DNA from: Microdochium bolleyi
Taxonomy: Eukaryota > Ascomycota > Sordariomycetes > Xylariales > Microdochiaceae
Assembly (NCBI GenBank): GCA_001566295.1
Contig: KQ964247.1
Span: 62,001-126,000 of the forward strand
Length of the DNA stretch: 64,000 bases
Direction: 5' to 3'
The position numbers and the translations under genes are program-made. Below, piece by piece: positions 53,808-64,000 of the stretch. How positions within the stretch are numbered: position 1 is the first letter of the stretch; each line of letters starts with the position of its first letter. A model generated the notes under the pieces. It was given only the letters and a program-made list of their open reading frames with translations, was not told where the DNA came from and did no database searches.

Positions 53808-55751
53808 ATGGTCCTGCTCGACGACCCCACGACGGCCCTGCGCCTCGCGGGCGCTGCTGCCGCCGTCGCCGTTGCATACTTTGGCACGCACGCGTATGCC
53901 CGGCGGCGCTTCTATCGCGACCTGCCGGGCCCGCCACACTCGATGCTCTGGGGCCATCTGAAGCTGCTTGGTGAGTATACGGCGCGGATGCCTGCGGGCG
54001 GCTTCGTCCAGCAGGCTCTCACGCAGATCAAGCACGACTACGACCTGCCCGATGTCTTCTACCTCGACATGTGGCCTGTCCTGAACGGCATCATCTGCTT
54101 TACCGGCCCCGACGCCGCCGCATACCCGACCACCGCGAATGTCTGGGCCCAGCCCGACTTCCTCCCGGACTACTACAAAGACATCACAGGGCCGACCTTT
54201 ATCGAGGTGACCAATGGTCCCTTGTGGAAGGATTTGCACCACCGTATCGCGCCCGCGCTCACGCCCGCCGCCTCTAGGGCGCATCTGCCCGCCATCATAG
54301 CTGCGGCTGTCACCCTGCGGGACGACCTGGCCCGCCACTCCGGCCCCGACGCTGTTGCGATCAACTTCCAAGAGGTCATCGGGCGGTTTCCGTTCCGCGT
54401 TCTCGGCCAGGTCGCGCTAGGCCCCGACGTGCTCAGCGAGGATCTGTACCAGGAGGCCGTGCGGCTCGTGGCGCTGCAGGCCCAGTCACAGGTCCCGGGC
54501 GCGCTGCTGCTGCCGTGGAAGCGGCGGGCGCACAAGCGGGAGCTCGCGTCCTGCGTGGGCAAGATTGCCGCCGAGGCGCTCAAGCGGGTGCGCGCTCGCT
54601 TCGAGGAGCTGCGGAGCAACAAGGCTGCCGCTACGTCGCGGATCCTGGATCGCATGCTGTTGCCGAGAGTGGAGCAGGGCCTGCCGCTCGACGCAGCGCT
54701 TGAGGAGCTGTGCATGGCAAAGTATGTCGGCTATTTGTTCCCCTGGCGCCGAGGATACGGTCTAACCCATGGTCGAGTTATACTAATCTTACATTGTCAC
54801 AAACAGCATCAAGGGGCTTATTATTGCCGGCTACGGCACTACGACAGACACGACAACGGTATGTGCCTCGGTCCCTTCCCCTATACCCGCCGAAGAGACC
54901 ATGGAATTTACGTTGCATGGCTAACTTGTACCCGTGTCCAGTACGTCTGGCTGCTGCTGCAAGCCCATCCCGAGATCCTGGAGAAGCTCCGTGCCGAGCA
55001 CGACCGTGTGTTCGGCAAGGATCTCGACGCGACAGTTACAAAGCTACTCGAGGATCCAGCCCTGCTCAACAGCTTGCAATATACCACGGCCGTTATACAC
55101 GAGACCCTGCGCCTTTTCCCCATTGGCATGGTCGTCCGGCAGGCTCCACCAGATTTGTACGTTGACAGCTATTTCCCATCCTCGCCCTTCCCCGAGTTTC
55201 TGGCAGAACCGAGCGCAGACTAAGCACGGACTAACGCACTCATCCACCCTTCCAGGAAATCCATCAGTATCAGCGGTCAGGAATACCCGCTCCTGCCCGA
55301 CCACATTGCTGGCATCGTCTCGCACACGTCGCACTACAATGGCGAGTATTTCTCCGAGCCGGATCGGTTCCTCCCAGACCGCTTCCTCGACGACGGCGAC
55401 GGCGCCGCCGGCGGTATTTCCAAGCAGCCACGCAACGCGTACCGCCCGTTCGAGCGCGGGCCCCGGTCATGCCTCGGCCAGGCTCTCGCGATGGACGAGA
55501 TGAAGGTGCAGCTCGTGATGCTTGCGCGGTCGTTTGACATGGAGCTCCAGCGGGAGGACACGGGCTATTCCAAGTCGCGGCGCGGCGGGGAGGAGTCGAC
55601 GGCTTGTGCGCCGGGCTTTGCGCACGCTGCTCGTCTCGAGGAGAAGCTGGGAAAGCACGTCTTCCAGATCTCGACATTTACGGCGACGCCGGCGGGGCCG
55701 ATAATGATGAAGATCCGGCCTAGAGGTAAAGGGGGAGTAGTGGCGTCGTAA
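53808..55751 (+). CDS. Cytochrome P450 monooxygenase
   Basis: Microsomal heme-thiolate monooxygenase. Exons 53808-54721, 54807-54858, 54942-55156 and 55256-55751, 1677 nt (558 aa). Membrane anchor at residues 10-28 (LAGAAAAVAVAYFGTHAYA), then Arg/Lys-rich stop transfer and the proline-rich hinge LPGPPHSMLWGHL. The I-helix motif GYGTTTDTTT carries the O2-activating Thr and is encoded mainly by the 52-nt second exon. The K-helix ExxR is HETLRLFP. The heme loop YRPFERGPRSCLGQALA has the Cys thiolate ligand. The C-terminal region contains an extended loop (EDTGYSKSRRGGEESTA) common in fungal families that oxidise fatty or polyketide-like molecules. An in-frame start 48 codons upstream exists but lacks the membrane anchor at its N-terminus, so 53808 was chosen. 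Substrate unknown; the tyrosinase downstream is a possible pathway partner. Confidence 0.9.
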
Positions 55752-56350
55752 GAGGTATCGCTATATGTTGGACGAATAGCTCTACTACGGTCAGAGCGCT
55801 TTGAAGGACACGAGACACATATCCACACACGACAATGACAAAAGTAGTGTTGTTCAGCTCATAGAAGATAGGGAGACGGCAGTGAGCTAAGCTAAGCCAC
55901 CCGCCCAGCGCAGAGGCGCAGAAGGTCATGTGAATATGCCAAGATTCGATTGTTGTGCTGTCGACAGATCTCGGGTTGATCATATCTCAAATCCCATGCC
56001 TGCTGGTGATCTTCTCATGGCTAACACCGCTGCACCGTAGTTGATGATACCTAGCACGTTACTTGTCTACAGAAGAACGCTTCCCTGAAACACAAAGACC
56101 CCCATGTGACTTCAGATCTTAAACCCACCAGAGAGACACAGCGCCATGGCCCGGTCGATCTCCTTCGCTAAGCCTTAGCCCAACGTTGGGCATGTTTGCG
56201 GTCGTTAGTCCAAGCGAATTCGTAAGGTACTCCCGTATGTGATCGAGTCGTATTTGATAGAGTACGAATTGATTTCCTATCTGCAAGCGGCTGTGTTGGG
56301 GATCTAACACCACTGTTTGCAACTCGCTTCTTAGCGCACAAAGTCTCCTT

Positions 56351-56366
56351 GGGGGGGGGGGGGGGG
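56351..56366. repeat. G16 homopolymer
   Basis: Sixteen consecutive G bases in noncoding DNA. Length is uncertain in sequencing and likely variable. The tract could fold as a quadruplex. Confidence 0.85.
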
Positions 56367-57011
56367 AAAGCTGTACCTCGAAGCAGCCATGTTAAATCGG
56401 ATAGCACAGCCGAGATTTCTCGTGAGATACCACGCTGCCTTGCCCGCCCGAAAGTTTTGCAACTGCCAAGACGGACGCCCCTGGGCTCTTGGCAGCCCCT
56501 CCAAGGACAACCCTGTGGCAACTGGCTGCGGCGTATCGTACTCTGTACACCTGCAGGAAAACACGAACAGATTTTTCGGCATCTGTGTCAGCCCGGGGCA
56601 CCCTGGTTCCAGTTCGAGCTGGGATAGTGCTAGCGGAGCCAGGACCTCCAAGATTCAGAAAGAGACACGAAACAGCTGTTACTTGATGTGGGAACCCGAT
56701 CTATATTTGCTACATAGGAGACTGGTGACAATGAATGTTCTAGATGGTTACTGGCGTCCTGAGATTGTGCGAGTGAACATTTTCCAAGCCCGCGGGATAA
56801 AAAGCTACCGTGCTCTTTGTCTGGCCACACCCTTGCTTGCTGACTGCAGGGACTAGACCGCTCGTCCGATCAGGGGAGTCTAATCCGGACATGCAATGCA
56901 ACGCTTCCTCACTGCTGTGCGTTGTCCCACAAAATTGCACTTCGCAGGATGAATTAATGAGAACGCAGGGAGCCTTCGGCGCGGTCGCCGGGCCGAATCC
57001 TAGCTCTGTGG

Positions 57012-57017
57012 TATATA
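57012..57017 (+). promoter_or_regulatory. TATA box of tyrosinase
   Basis: TATATA about 95 bases before the start codon at 57112, a spacing similar to that of the multicopper oxidase promoter. Confidence 0.45.
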
Positions 57018-57111
57018 TGGTCCCGAGAGACGGGCTTCTCCAGACGTTATGTCTCCCTTGTTCCAGGTCACCAAATCCCTCGACACCTTCTCCAGGAAAG
57101 ATTGCTTCAGG

Positions 57112-58862
57112 ATGCGATTTGCTTCAGGCGTCTTTCTGGCCACAGGCCTTGCCGCACAGGCTCTTGGTGCCTGGATTCCCGAGGTGCGTGCAGCTATTTA
57201 CTTGTGAGGCAATGGGTTCCAGCGGGCTAGGCTTCGTGAGAAATCGGACGCCTTCAGACCTTCAAATTGGAGTCACATCCTCAGCAGGGAGTATTTCTCA
57301 CATTCTCCCCGAACTTATAGTCCACGTTCAAGTCCGACCTCATCGCCGCTCGCGCCCTGGTCCATCAGACAGCCGCCTTTGCCGATGGCAGCTTGAAGAA
57401 GGTCCTCGCCGCGCAGGGCGTGTCATCGAGCTGCAAGCCCTCCCAAGTCCGCATCCGTCGTGACTAGTATGTATTCCACAGATGCTAGATGACACCAACC
57501 TTCCCTGTGGACACGGCCACTGATGCATGAGTGACAACCACAGCGCCACGCTCAGCAATGCCGAGAAGCGCGAGTATATCAGGGCAGGTACGTCGAGCTG
57601 CGAACAGACACCTGCACGTCACGATCCAGGATCGCCATGCTGACATGCTGCCGACACAGTCAAGTGCCTGATGGACGCCCCCTCCAAGATACCCGAGGGA
57701 GTTGCACCGGGTGCCAAGTCGCGGTATGACGATTTTGTAAGTCTTGCGGTCCTTCTCCTTTACAAGAAGCACGCTTCCCGTTTTGTAACTTCGTTTCCGA
57801 TCTGTATGACCTCTTCTGACTTACACGACATACCTACGCCCCCAGGTTGCTGTGCACATCAACCAGACGCTCACGATCCACTTCACTGGCAACTTCCTCT
57901 CCTGGCACCGGTACTACATCCACGCCTTTGAGTCGGCCCTGCGCACCGAGTGCCGCTTCACCGGGACCCTGCCGTACTGGAACTGGGCCAAGTCTGCCCA
58001 AGACCCGCTCGGATCGCCTTATTTCGACGGCAGCCCTCTATCCCAGGGCGGCAACGGCGAGTGGGCGCCCCACGACTGCACGCGCCCAGGCAACCTCGCG
58101 GCGCCGTGCATCTCGCCCGTCGTTGAGGGCCGGGGCGGCGGGTGCGTGACCTCGGGCCCCTACGCGGGCTACCAGGCGAACCTGTCGACCGTGGAGCTGT
58201 GGTTCAACTACCCGAACGAGGTCGGCCCGGGGGGTCCCTGGATGGGCTACCAGCCGCGGTGCATGCGGCGCGACATCCTGCCCGAGTACACGCAGAAGTG
58301 GGCGCGCGAGCCGCGGCTGCTGGAGCTCTTCAACACCACGGGGACGCCCCTCGGCCACATCGCCGAGTGGCAGCTCGCGCTGCAGGGCGGGACGCAGCAG
58401 CACGCCGTGGGCCACTTCACGTACGGCGGAGACCCGGGTGGTGACATCTACACGAGCCCGAATGAGTGAGTCGATGCTATGCTGCTGCCTTTGACTACCC
58501 ACAATCCCATTCCCTTCCTCCTTCTTTTCTACTATTCCCAATACCCGTAACGCCGCCACTGTCCCATAACCCTGACTGACGTCCCCATCCCTTATCTTTG
58601 AAGCCCCATGTTCTGGCTCCTCCACGGCCAGATCGACCGCGTGTGGTGGATGTGGCAGAACCAGGACCGCGCCGCGGTCACGTCGCGGCTGTTCCAGATC
58701 GGCGGCACGCGCACCAAGCGCAACGACCCGCCCTCGGACCCGGCCACGCTCGAGGACCTGCTCGACATGGGCTACGCCACCCCCGCCGCGGACGGCGCGC
58801 CGGTCGGCATCAAGCACCACGTCAGCACGGTGGCTGGGCACTACTGCTATGTCTACATCTGA
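57112..58862 (+). CDS. Secreted tyrosinase / catechol-oxidase-like enzyme
   Basis: Type-3 copper enzyme oxidising phenols to quinones. Exons 57112-57183, 57321-57466, 57544-57587, 57660-57736, 57846-58465 and 58604-58862, 1218 nt (405 aa). Signal peptide at residues 1-20 (MRFASGVFLATGLAAQALGA). The CuA site spans VKCLMDAPSK, AVHINQTLTIHFTG and FLSWHRYYIHAFE with the expected His residues. The CuB site is HAVGHFTYGG (His-x3-His) and, across the last intron, SPNDPMFWLLHGQIDRVWWMW. The motif has LLHG where many tyrosinases have a His pair before the third ligand. The length fits the short, secreted fungal tyrosinase/catechol-oxidase branch that lacks the C-terminal lid domain of the classical melanin enzymes. 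Likely roles are phenolic detoxification, pigment or secondary-metabolite tailoring; the P450 upstream is a candidate partner. Confidence 0.92.
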
Positions 58863-59707
58863 GCGTGGAAAGTGTGTTTGTGTCCGTGGGTGAATGGCAC
58901 GGCACGGCACGGCACGGCACAGCACGGGGAGGACTTGGCGGGCGGTGGGCGAAGGGGGGAGGGGGGCAAGGAGAGAAAAGACCAGGACGGAGCGCTGGAA
59001 CGCGCGGGGCTGGGTGTGTGAGAACAAGAGCTGTGCCAAATCGCAAATACCCTGATCATCCCGTGTTCCGTGGAGAAATTGTTGAGGGCCGAAGAAAAGT
59101 GCAATTCTCAAGAGTGCCGAGCCGCGGGAACTCTGCCGATTGGCGGGCCTTCACGTTCCACGGCGTACGTGAGTAGGGGTTTGCGAGAGGACGGCATGTA
59201 CGATATGCGAGTCAGCCGCCACCAGTGCAACGGCAACTCTACAATCACGGCGAAGATGCATATAAAGTGTGGCGCGCCTATCAGGCGTGTGGACGCCCCC
59301 TCCGTCCCTGGTCGCTGGATGAGGCCGTGTCCATGGGTAAGAAAGCCGGGAACGGCGTTACATGAGCCGGCGCCACGGCATGCGCTCTAAATGCATGTGA
59401 TAGGGTGGGTGGTACGGATACGAGCCGGTGAGCTGACGGTGCATTGTGGCCAGGGGCACTGCATGTAGGCAAGGGGTCTCCCAGAACCCTTGTTACGCGT
59501 GAATTGGGAGACTCGGGCTTTGCTTGCCTGGTGGTTGATGCATCCCAAGCTCGGCATGTGGCTGGCTTGCCTGACCAGCATGATGGGGCGATCGCGAGTC
59601 GTCATTGAGCAGTTGATGTTCCCTCTCTATTGTGTCTATTCGAGCTCATGTACATCTTGAAGCTGCCTATGTTCTATCTGAGGCCGTGATCATACCCCCA
59701 TCGACGC
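58863..59707. other. Intergenic between convergent genes
   Basis: 3' regions of the tyrosinase (+) and the GT90 gene (-). Includes a (GGCAC)5 tandem repeat at 58896-58920. No gene recognised. Confidence 0.55.
58896..58920. repeat. (GGCAC)5 tandem repeat
   Basis: Five perfect GGCAC units followed by one AGCAC variant, immediately downstream of the tyrosinase stop codon and probably in its 3' UTR. Confidence 0.9.
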
Positions 59708-61600
59708 TTACACCAGATCGCCTACAAAGCCCAACCGCTCGCGGTTCTCGTCACACACCCGCGCCCATTCGAGCAGCACGCGCCAGACATACAGCAGCAT
59801 GTCCTCCCGCCGCAGCACCCGGGCCGCCCAGGCCGCCCCTTGCTCGGCGATGAACTGCGCGACCCTGTCCCCCCGCTCGTCCCGCGTAAAGTAGTGCAGG
59901 ATTGCGTACAGGTCTCGGTTCTCTACCTCGGACGGCACAAAGTGAAGCCACGGCAGCAGTCGGTCGTCGTGCCACTCGGCGAACAGCGTCGACTTGATGG
60001 GCAGCGATGTCGACAGGAGGAAGCTGCGGTACCGTCCGCTGTAGCTGTTGCCGTCTGCATCCGGGAGGAACTTGTACCGGAACTGCTTGCTCATCGAGAC
60101 CTCCTTGCGTAGGTCGAAATGCGGCTGCAGGAAGGAGCAGGTCTCGAGGGAGTTGCCGCGCTCGCAGAAGAAGCGCGTGAAGCCCGCATCGGCGTGGGAC
60201 TCGAGCCAGGGACCCATCTTGCCGTGGAGGTCCTTGACAAGGTCTGGATAGGTCGAGGCGCCTGGCGAGTCGGCCTGGTCGTGGGAGGTGGGTAGCTCAA
60301 ACGACTTGGCGTCCTCGAGCCCATGCTCCACACGAGAGATGTGTGTTCCGTTGAGCATCTCGACGAGCCGGAAGCGGTGGAAGCGGTGCCAGTTGTCCTC
60401 TGAGCTCAGCCCGCCAGACGTGATGCCGCGCCAGAAGACAGCCTGCGCCTTCTTCCGCCAGGGGATGCTGGTGGTCGCTTTGGCGCTGTAGTGCGGCGTG
60501 GTCCAGGGCAAGATGGTCTTGAACTCGCCCAGGTATGCAGCGCCGGGGATGAGGATGTCGTTGTTGACGAGCATCTTGCACCCGCTGAACATTGGCATCG
60601 GCTTGGTGGTCGCCATCATGGTTGAGGGGCGGATGAGCTGGGCGTGGGCGCCACTGAGCTGGGGCATGTGGCAGAGGTCCTTGGCTGCCGTGAAGTTCTT
60701 TGTGTAACCAGCGACCTCGGCTTCCATGACGGCCGCTGAGGGCAAATGCAGTGGGCTCAGCATGTCTTCTGGCTGCGCCGTGTCGCGGCCGCCAGAGCCA
60801 TCAGGGCAGGCCTGGCGAATCATGTCCCACATGCCACTGAGGCGCCAAGCGGGCTCGGCGTAAGGGCTCTCAGGGTCAACGCTGGGGATGCTGGTGCCGG
60901 TGAAGGACTGCTCGACGTCCTCGACGGGAAGAACCTTGCGGGACTGGCGCTCGCTCTGCATGAGATTGTCAACGTCATGCCAGGGCATCATGACGCGGGG
61001 CTCGTCGAGGTTGTTGATGGGCATGTTGAGGTCGGGCAGGTTGGGGCCGGCCTCGGCAACGAGGTCAGCCCAGATCTTTAGGAAGGGCGTGTTGCGCTTG
61101 CCGAGCTTTCCCGTGGCCGTGACGGCACCAGCGCGGACGGCGACGACCGAGTGCCACTGGGCGGCCGACTGGGCGAGGTCGTTGTGGTCGACGCCCCAGA
61201 AGGGGGCCATGTCGGCCTCGATGCGGTCGAAGAAGGACTCGACGACGACGGCATTGTGGCGCTGGGCGTAGCGGAACCAGGCATCGAAGCCCGGGGGCGG
61301 GTGGCGGCCCCTGCGCTGGCGGTAGAGGTCGGCGGCCGTGTGCAGGTCGAGCGTGCGCCGCTTGAGCCAGCCCTGGTGCGTCGCGTGGCTGTCGACGACG
61401 AGCCGCTCAATCGGGTGGCGCGTCTCGCCGTTGGAGAAGCCAAGCTGCAGGAAGTGTGTCTGCGCCTGGTAGACGGACGGGCCGCGCACGAGGCTGGCGA
61501 GGCTGAAGAGCATGTAGATTGCGGCGGCGAGGACGGCGGCCTGGCCGAGGCGGGATCGGGGCGCCCATCGCAGCAGGCGGGCCGGCACTCGCAGCGCCAT
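59708..61600 (-). CDS. GT90 / CAP10-like glycosyltransferase
   Basis: Golgi type II membrane glycosyltransferase of the CAP10/GT90 family (beta-xylosyltransferase or related), intronless, 630 aa. The start at 61600 gives a short cytosolic tail (MALRVPARLLRW), then one membrane anchor at about residues 18-40 (LGQAAVLAAAIYMLFSLASL). An in-frame ATG 83 codons upstream was rejected because it would bury the anchor. The catalytic half is recognisable from KMLVNNDILIPGAAYLGEF through IPWRKKAQAVFWRGITSGG (the conserved K-x-x-x-x-FWRG motif), NGTHISRVEHG, and KQFRYKFLPDADGNSYSGRY, followed by LFAEWHDDRLLPWLHFVP. In Cryptococcus the founder gene is needed for capsule formation. In filamentous ascomycetes, paralogues are numerous and the sugar acceptor is usually unknown. 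Confidence 0.9.
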   Translation of the reverse strand: MALRVPARLLRWAPRSRLGQAAVLAAAIYMLFSLASLVRGPSVYQAQTHFLQLGFSNGETRHPIERLVVDSHATHQGWLKRRTLDLHTAADLYRQRRGRHPPPGFDAWFRYAQRHNAVVVESFFDRIEADMAPFWGVDHNDLAQSAAQWHSVVAVRAGAVTATGKLGKRNTPFLKIWADLVAEAGPNLPDLNMPINNLDEPRVMMPWHDVDNLMQSERQSRKVLPVEDVEQSFTGTSIPSVDPESPYAEPAWRLSGMWDMIRQACPDGSGGRDTAQPEDMLSPLHLPSAAVMEAEVAGYTKNFTAAKDLCHMPQLSGAHAQLIRPSTMMATTKPMPMFSGCKMLVNNDILIPGAAYLGEFKTILPWTTPHYSAKATTSIPWRKKAQAVFWRGITSGGLSSEDNWHRFHRFRLVEMLNGTHISRVEHGLEDAKSFELPTSHDQADSPGASTYPDLVKDLHGKMGPWLESHADAGFTRFFCERGNSLETCSFLQPHFDLRKEVSMSKQFRYKFLPDADGNSYSGRYRSFLLSTSLPIKSTLFAEWHDDRLLPWLHFVPSEVENRDLYAILHYFTRDERGDRVAQFIAEQGAAWAARVLRREDMLLYVWRVLLEWARVCDENRERLGFVGDLV

Positions 61601-62572
61601 TGATCGTGTCCGGGTCCGGGTCGGGGGGTTATCAGGACGGGCGGTCGAGGGGCCACATGGTTCTCTGCGGCACAGGGCGCGACAGCATGTGGCAGAGGCC
61701 GGAGGCAGTCGAGGTGGTGAGGGGACGTGTTGGAGCCGTGTCGGTGTTGACGAGAAGAAAGAAGGAGGCCGTCTGCGTGCGGTCTGTGGTCTGTGGTCTG
61801 GCAGACAAGGGAAGGAGCTCTGACGTGTACCCTGGATCCACCACTGCACAGAGCATCGCCCTGTATTACGTCAGCACAGCTGTAGCACACAACCTCGACT
61901 TACAGGTTTCTTGTCATGCGGAAGATAGCAATCTGCATTCCATCACAATGGTGAATGCCAAATATCATGGAAATCATGGCGAGCCACTCTGGAAGAATTC
62001 CTTATACCGTCTTCCGGCAAGGAAGTTGAGCTCGTAGCACAAGCACGGCCACGGAATGCAGCAGCAGCCCACGCCGCAGGAACCCAGTCCAGGTAGCACA
62101 CTATGTTATGTCAAACATGCCTCGCTCTTGTGTATCGAATGCACCAATATCTCAACCCATCGTGTGGTCTTGTTGCTAACGCAGACGAATTTCCTTGTCT
62201 TCTTGTATAAGACGTGGTGCAGTCATACAGACTCTCTGACAGCACATCGAGCCAGACAGGGACAAGCAGACACGAAATTCCAAGGTCAAGAGCACCTGAT
62301 GGGCCAAGCAGCATGTGTGACCATCTCCGGCATGCCGAGTCGATCGTCGGCTGTAGCAGTGTGCGACGATGACCAACAACGTCAGGTCACGGAGAATGGT
62401 CAACACCGACTATATATACACTCTCGAGAAGCATCGAGGGATCAGGAGAAGAGACGCAGCACATTTTCGCATCATCATAACAGCATCTACACAGATAACA
62501 AGCTTCGTAGCTTCGTAGCACTAAGGAATCTTCAACCCAAACTCTCCTCCCAAAACCACTTCATCAGACATT
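61601..62572. other. Intergenic, divergent promoters
   Basis: Shared upstream DNA of the GT90 gene (-) and the small protein gene (+). A TATATATA element at 62411-62418 serves the latter. The plus-strand frame 62056-62943 overlaps the small gene in another frame and is not called. Confidence 0.5.
62411..62418 (+). promoter_or_regulatory. TATA box of small protein gene
   Basis: TATATATA about 155 bases upstream of the start codon at 62573. Confidence 0.45.
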
Positions 62573-62980
62573 ATGCCCGGCCCAAAGGGAACAGGCGCCA
62601 AGTTCGGCAAGGGCAACCATCTCCACTGGAGCAGCACCCCGTCCAAGACCACCGACAAGTTCACCGTCACGGCCAGCATCGCCAACGGTTGCGCCTTTGT
62701 CAACAACGAGGTGCCGAAGCTGTATCTCAGCAAAGGGGGCGTCATCCACCCTCGCGACATGGTCCCCTGGACGCCCACGCCGGACGCCAACGCGCAGATG
62801 ACGCTCTTCACCTGGAAGGAGGTCCGTTTCCCCGAGGCCGGGACCTGGCGCCTGTTCTACACTGCGGGCGTGGTCGGCAGGAAGGATGGTGGCAGCCACG
62901 CTGTCGATCTTGCGTATCGCGACGAGGAGTACGTTGCATATGACCACCATGAGCCAAAGGAATTTGTAATTACCAAGTAG
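62573..62980 (+). CDS. Small beta-rich protein of unknown function
   Basis: Intronless, 135 aa, no family recognised. It begins MPGPKGTGAKFGKGNHLHW with no signal peptide or membrane segment, so it is probably cytosolic or unconventionally released. Alternating hydrophobic patterns (DKFTVTASIANGCAFVNN, AQMTLFTWKEVRFPEAGTW, RLFYTAGVVGRK) suggest a small beta-sandwich. There is one Cys and a His-rich end (YDHHEPKEFVITK). Supporting signs of a real gene: high GC third positions, an upstream TATA element and a clean stop. The final Lys-terminated tail carries no targeting signal. Confidence 0.7.
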   Translation: MPGPKGTGAKFGKGNHLHWSSTPSKTTDKFTVTASIANGCAFVNNEVPKLYLSKGGVIHPRDMVPWTPTPDANAQMTLFTWKEVRFPEAGTWRLFYTAGVVGRKDGGSHAVDLAYRDEEYVAYDHHEPKEFVITK

Positions 62981-64000
62981 AGAATGCCCACTTGTGGTCT
63001 GCTCTTATCTCATCCAGAGAGAGTTTTGGGGGCTCTTCTGCCCTGTGTGCGAATGATCACTCCTTTGTCTAGTTGTAATTCCCAAATGTGCAGTTTCATC
63101 TTGTGTTTCCAGGAGAGGGGGCGTTTAGAGGTCCTTTCTGTGATCAAGAACGTATTGTTGTCTCCACAGGGTTTGGCGGTGTTCTGTAGAGGCTTAGCGC
63201 GGTTGCCACTTTAGGACTTGTGCTTTGCCGAGTATATATGTACCTTTATATATGCCTCTTGTCCCTTTGACTTTGTCCCCATTCACTCAGTGCTGGTTCA
63301 ATATCAGACTAGCTTCTCTTAGCCATTCTGTATGTTTCGCTGACTACCTCCTATTCCCAATGATTTCCCATACGCGCAAAAACCAAGTTCGTGTCTGCAC
63401 CCTATCATGTTCCTGCTTGCGTGAACTACTCAGCACCAGCTATCAGCTCGTTGATGAATCCTCTAATCATGGTTTAAACTATCCTCCCACCAACATGCAT
63501 CTATTACTTTATTGCAGGAAAACTGCTTTTAAACAAAAGGGCACGGCTGACAAAACTTATGTATAATCCAGAGCTTGAGCAAGAACTTGTACAAGCACCT
63601 GACCGTACCCGGAGTTCGAGATCGGCTAGGAATGACGTAAAGAAACAGCTACGCGCCCGGAGCCATTTATTTCTAGGCGGAAGAAGTTTCTAGAGAATAA
63701 TGAAATTTATCTGAGAACCAGCCAGCCACCCAGTCGTTCGAAGAATGCATGGGGCTGTAAACTATCTCAAGCCATATGGTCGGAGTACTACGATCTTTCC
63801 CGACGGGATAATAGTATCTACTATGATTGTATCTTTCACTACCAATACTTTCCATCATCAAAGACGTGTCTCTACCAAGAAAACATGTAAAAAAAACAAT
63901 GCTCAGTGCTCCCACACTTTGATTTTGGCTGCCACCACAGCCTTCAGACAGGGTTGTACAAGCACAAGACATACGAATCAGAATAACGCACATCTTTCCC
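62981..64000. other. Intergenic to window edge
   Basis: Low-GC flanking DNA with short frames on both strands (63225-63566 plus, 63673-63993 minus) and no recognisable gene, repeat or RNA. Confidence 0.5.

Larger units (their letters stand above)
55752..57111. other. Intergenic with G16 homopolymer
   Basis: About 1.4 kb between the P450 and the tyrosinase. Holds a run of 16 G at 56351-56366 and the tyrosinase TATA element at 57012-57017. Frames such as 56389-56856 and 56810-57463 are unrecognised; the latter overlaps the tyrosinase start in another frame. Confidence 0.5.

Noticed and set aside
58896..58920. Short tandem repeats as a possible CRISPR-like or regulatory array
   Set aside because: Five 5-bp units without spacers in a eukaryotic 3' region: a simple sequence repeat.
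1..64000. tRNA, rRNA or telomere repeats
   Set aside because: Scanned by eye for T-loop-like GGTTCRANTCC and TTAGGG arrays; none convincing. A tRNAscan-SE run would settle tRNAs.

Overview
This 64 kb window comes from the nuclear genome of a filamentous ascomycete (Pezizomycotina, most likely Sordariomycetes). The genes are monocistronic and GC-rich at third codon positions. They carry short spliceosomal introns (about 50-170 nt, GTRNGT donors, CTAAY-type branch sites, CAG/TAG acceptors). The gene families are typical of such fungi: rhodopsin-domain membrane protein, AA9 LPMO, HET-domain protein, NACHT-type NLR, Zn2Cys6 regulator, DHA1/DHA2 transporters, secreted KatG2 and CAP10/GT90. Several of these suggest a plant-associated or plant-pathogenic lifestyle, but the species cannot be named from the sequence.

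Layout. 0-9 kb: a secreted FAD-dependent BBE oxidase (-), a seven-helix rhodopsin-domain protein (+) and a D-amino-acid oxidase (+). 11-20 kb: a secreted multicopper oxidase (+), a DHA1 multidrug transporter (-) and a large F-box/ankyrin protein (-). 20-28 kb: a retrotransposon-derived Pol beta-barrel gene carrying three copies of a 44-residue C-terminal repeat and one frame break, an orphan enoyl-reductase-like dehydrogenase (-), a Zn2Cys6 regulator (-) and a divergently oriented cyanamide hydratase (+). 29-41 kb: an AA9 LPMO (+), a DHA2 transporter (-), a Ser/Thr-rich GPI-type wall protein with nine 21-bp repeats (-), a four-helix membrane protein (+) and a small secreted protein (-). 41-53 kb: a HET-domain pseudogene (-), a secreted catalase-peroxidase (+) and an intact NLR with an alpha/beta-hydrolase effector domain, NACHT and a degenerate ankyrin tail (+). 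53-64 kb: a cytochrome P450 (+), a tyrosinase (+), a GT90/CAP10 glycosyltransferase (-) and a small unknown protein (+).

Functional picture. No obvious housekeeping genes are present and nearly half the window is intergenic, which fits an accessory compartment. Two themes recur: secreted or detoxifying oxidoreductases with efflux pumps, and fungal self/non-self recognition (intact NLR plus a dead HET gene with stop codons of the kind produced by C-to-T mutation). There is no PKS, NRPS or terpene synthase, so the P450, tyrosinase, enoyl reductase and transporters cannot be called a complete secondary-metabolite cluster. Gene models were spliced by eye; each model given as intact has a total coding length divisible by three.
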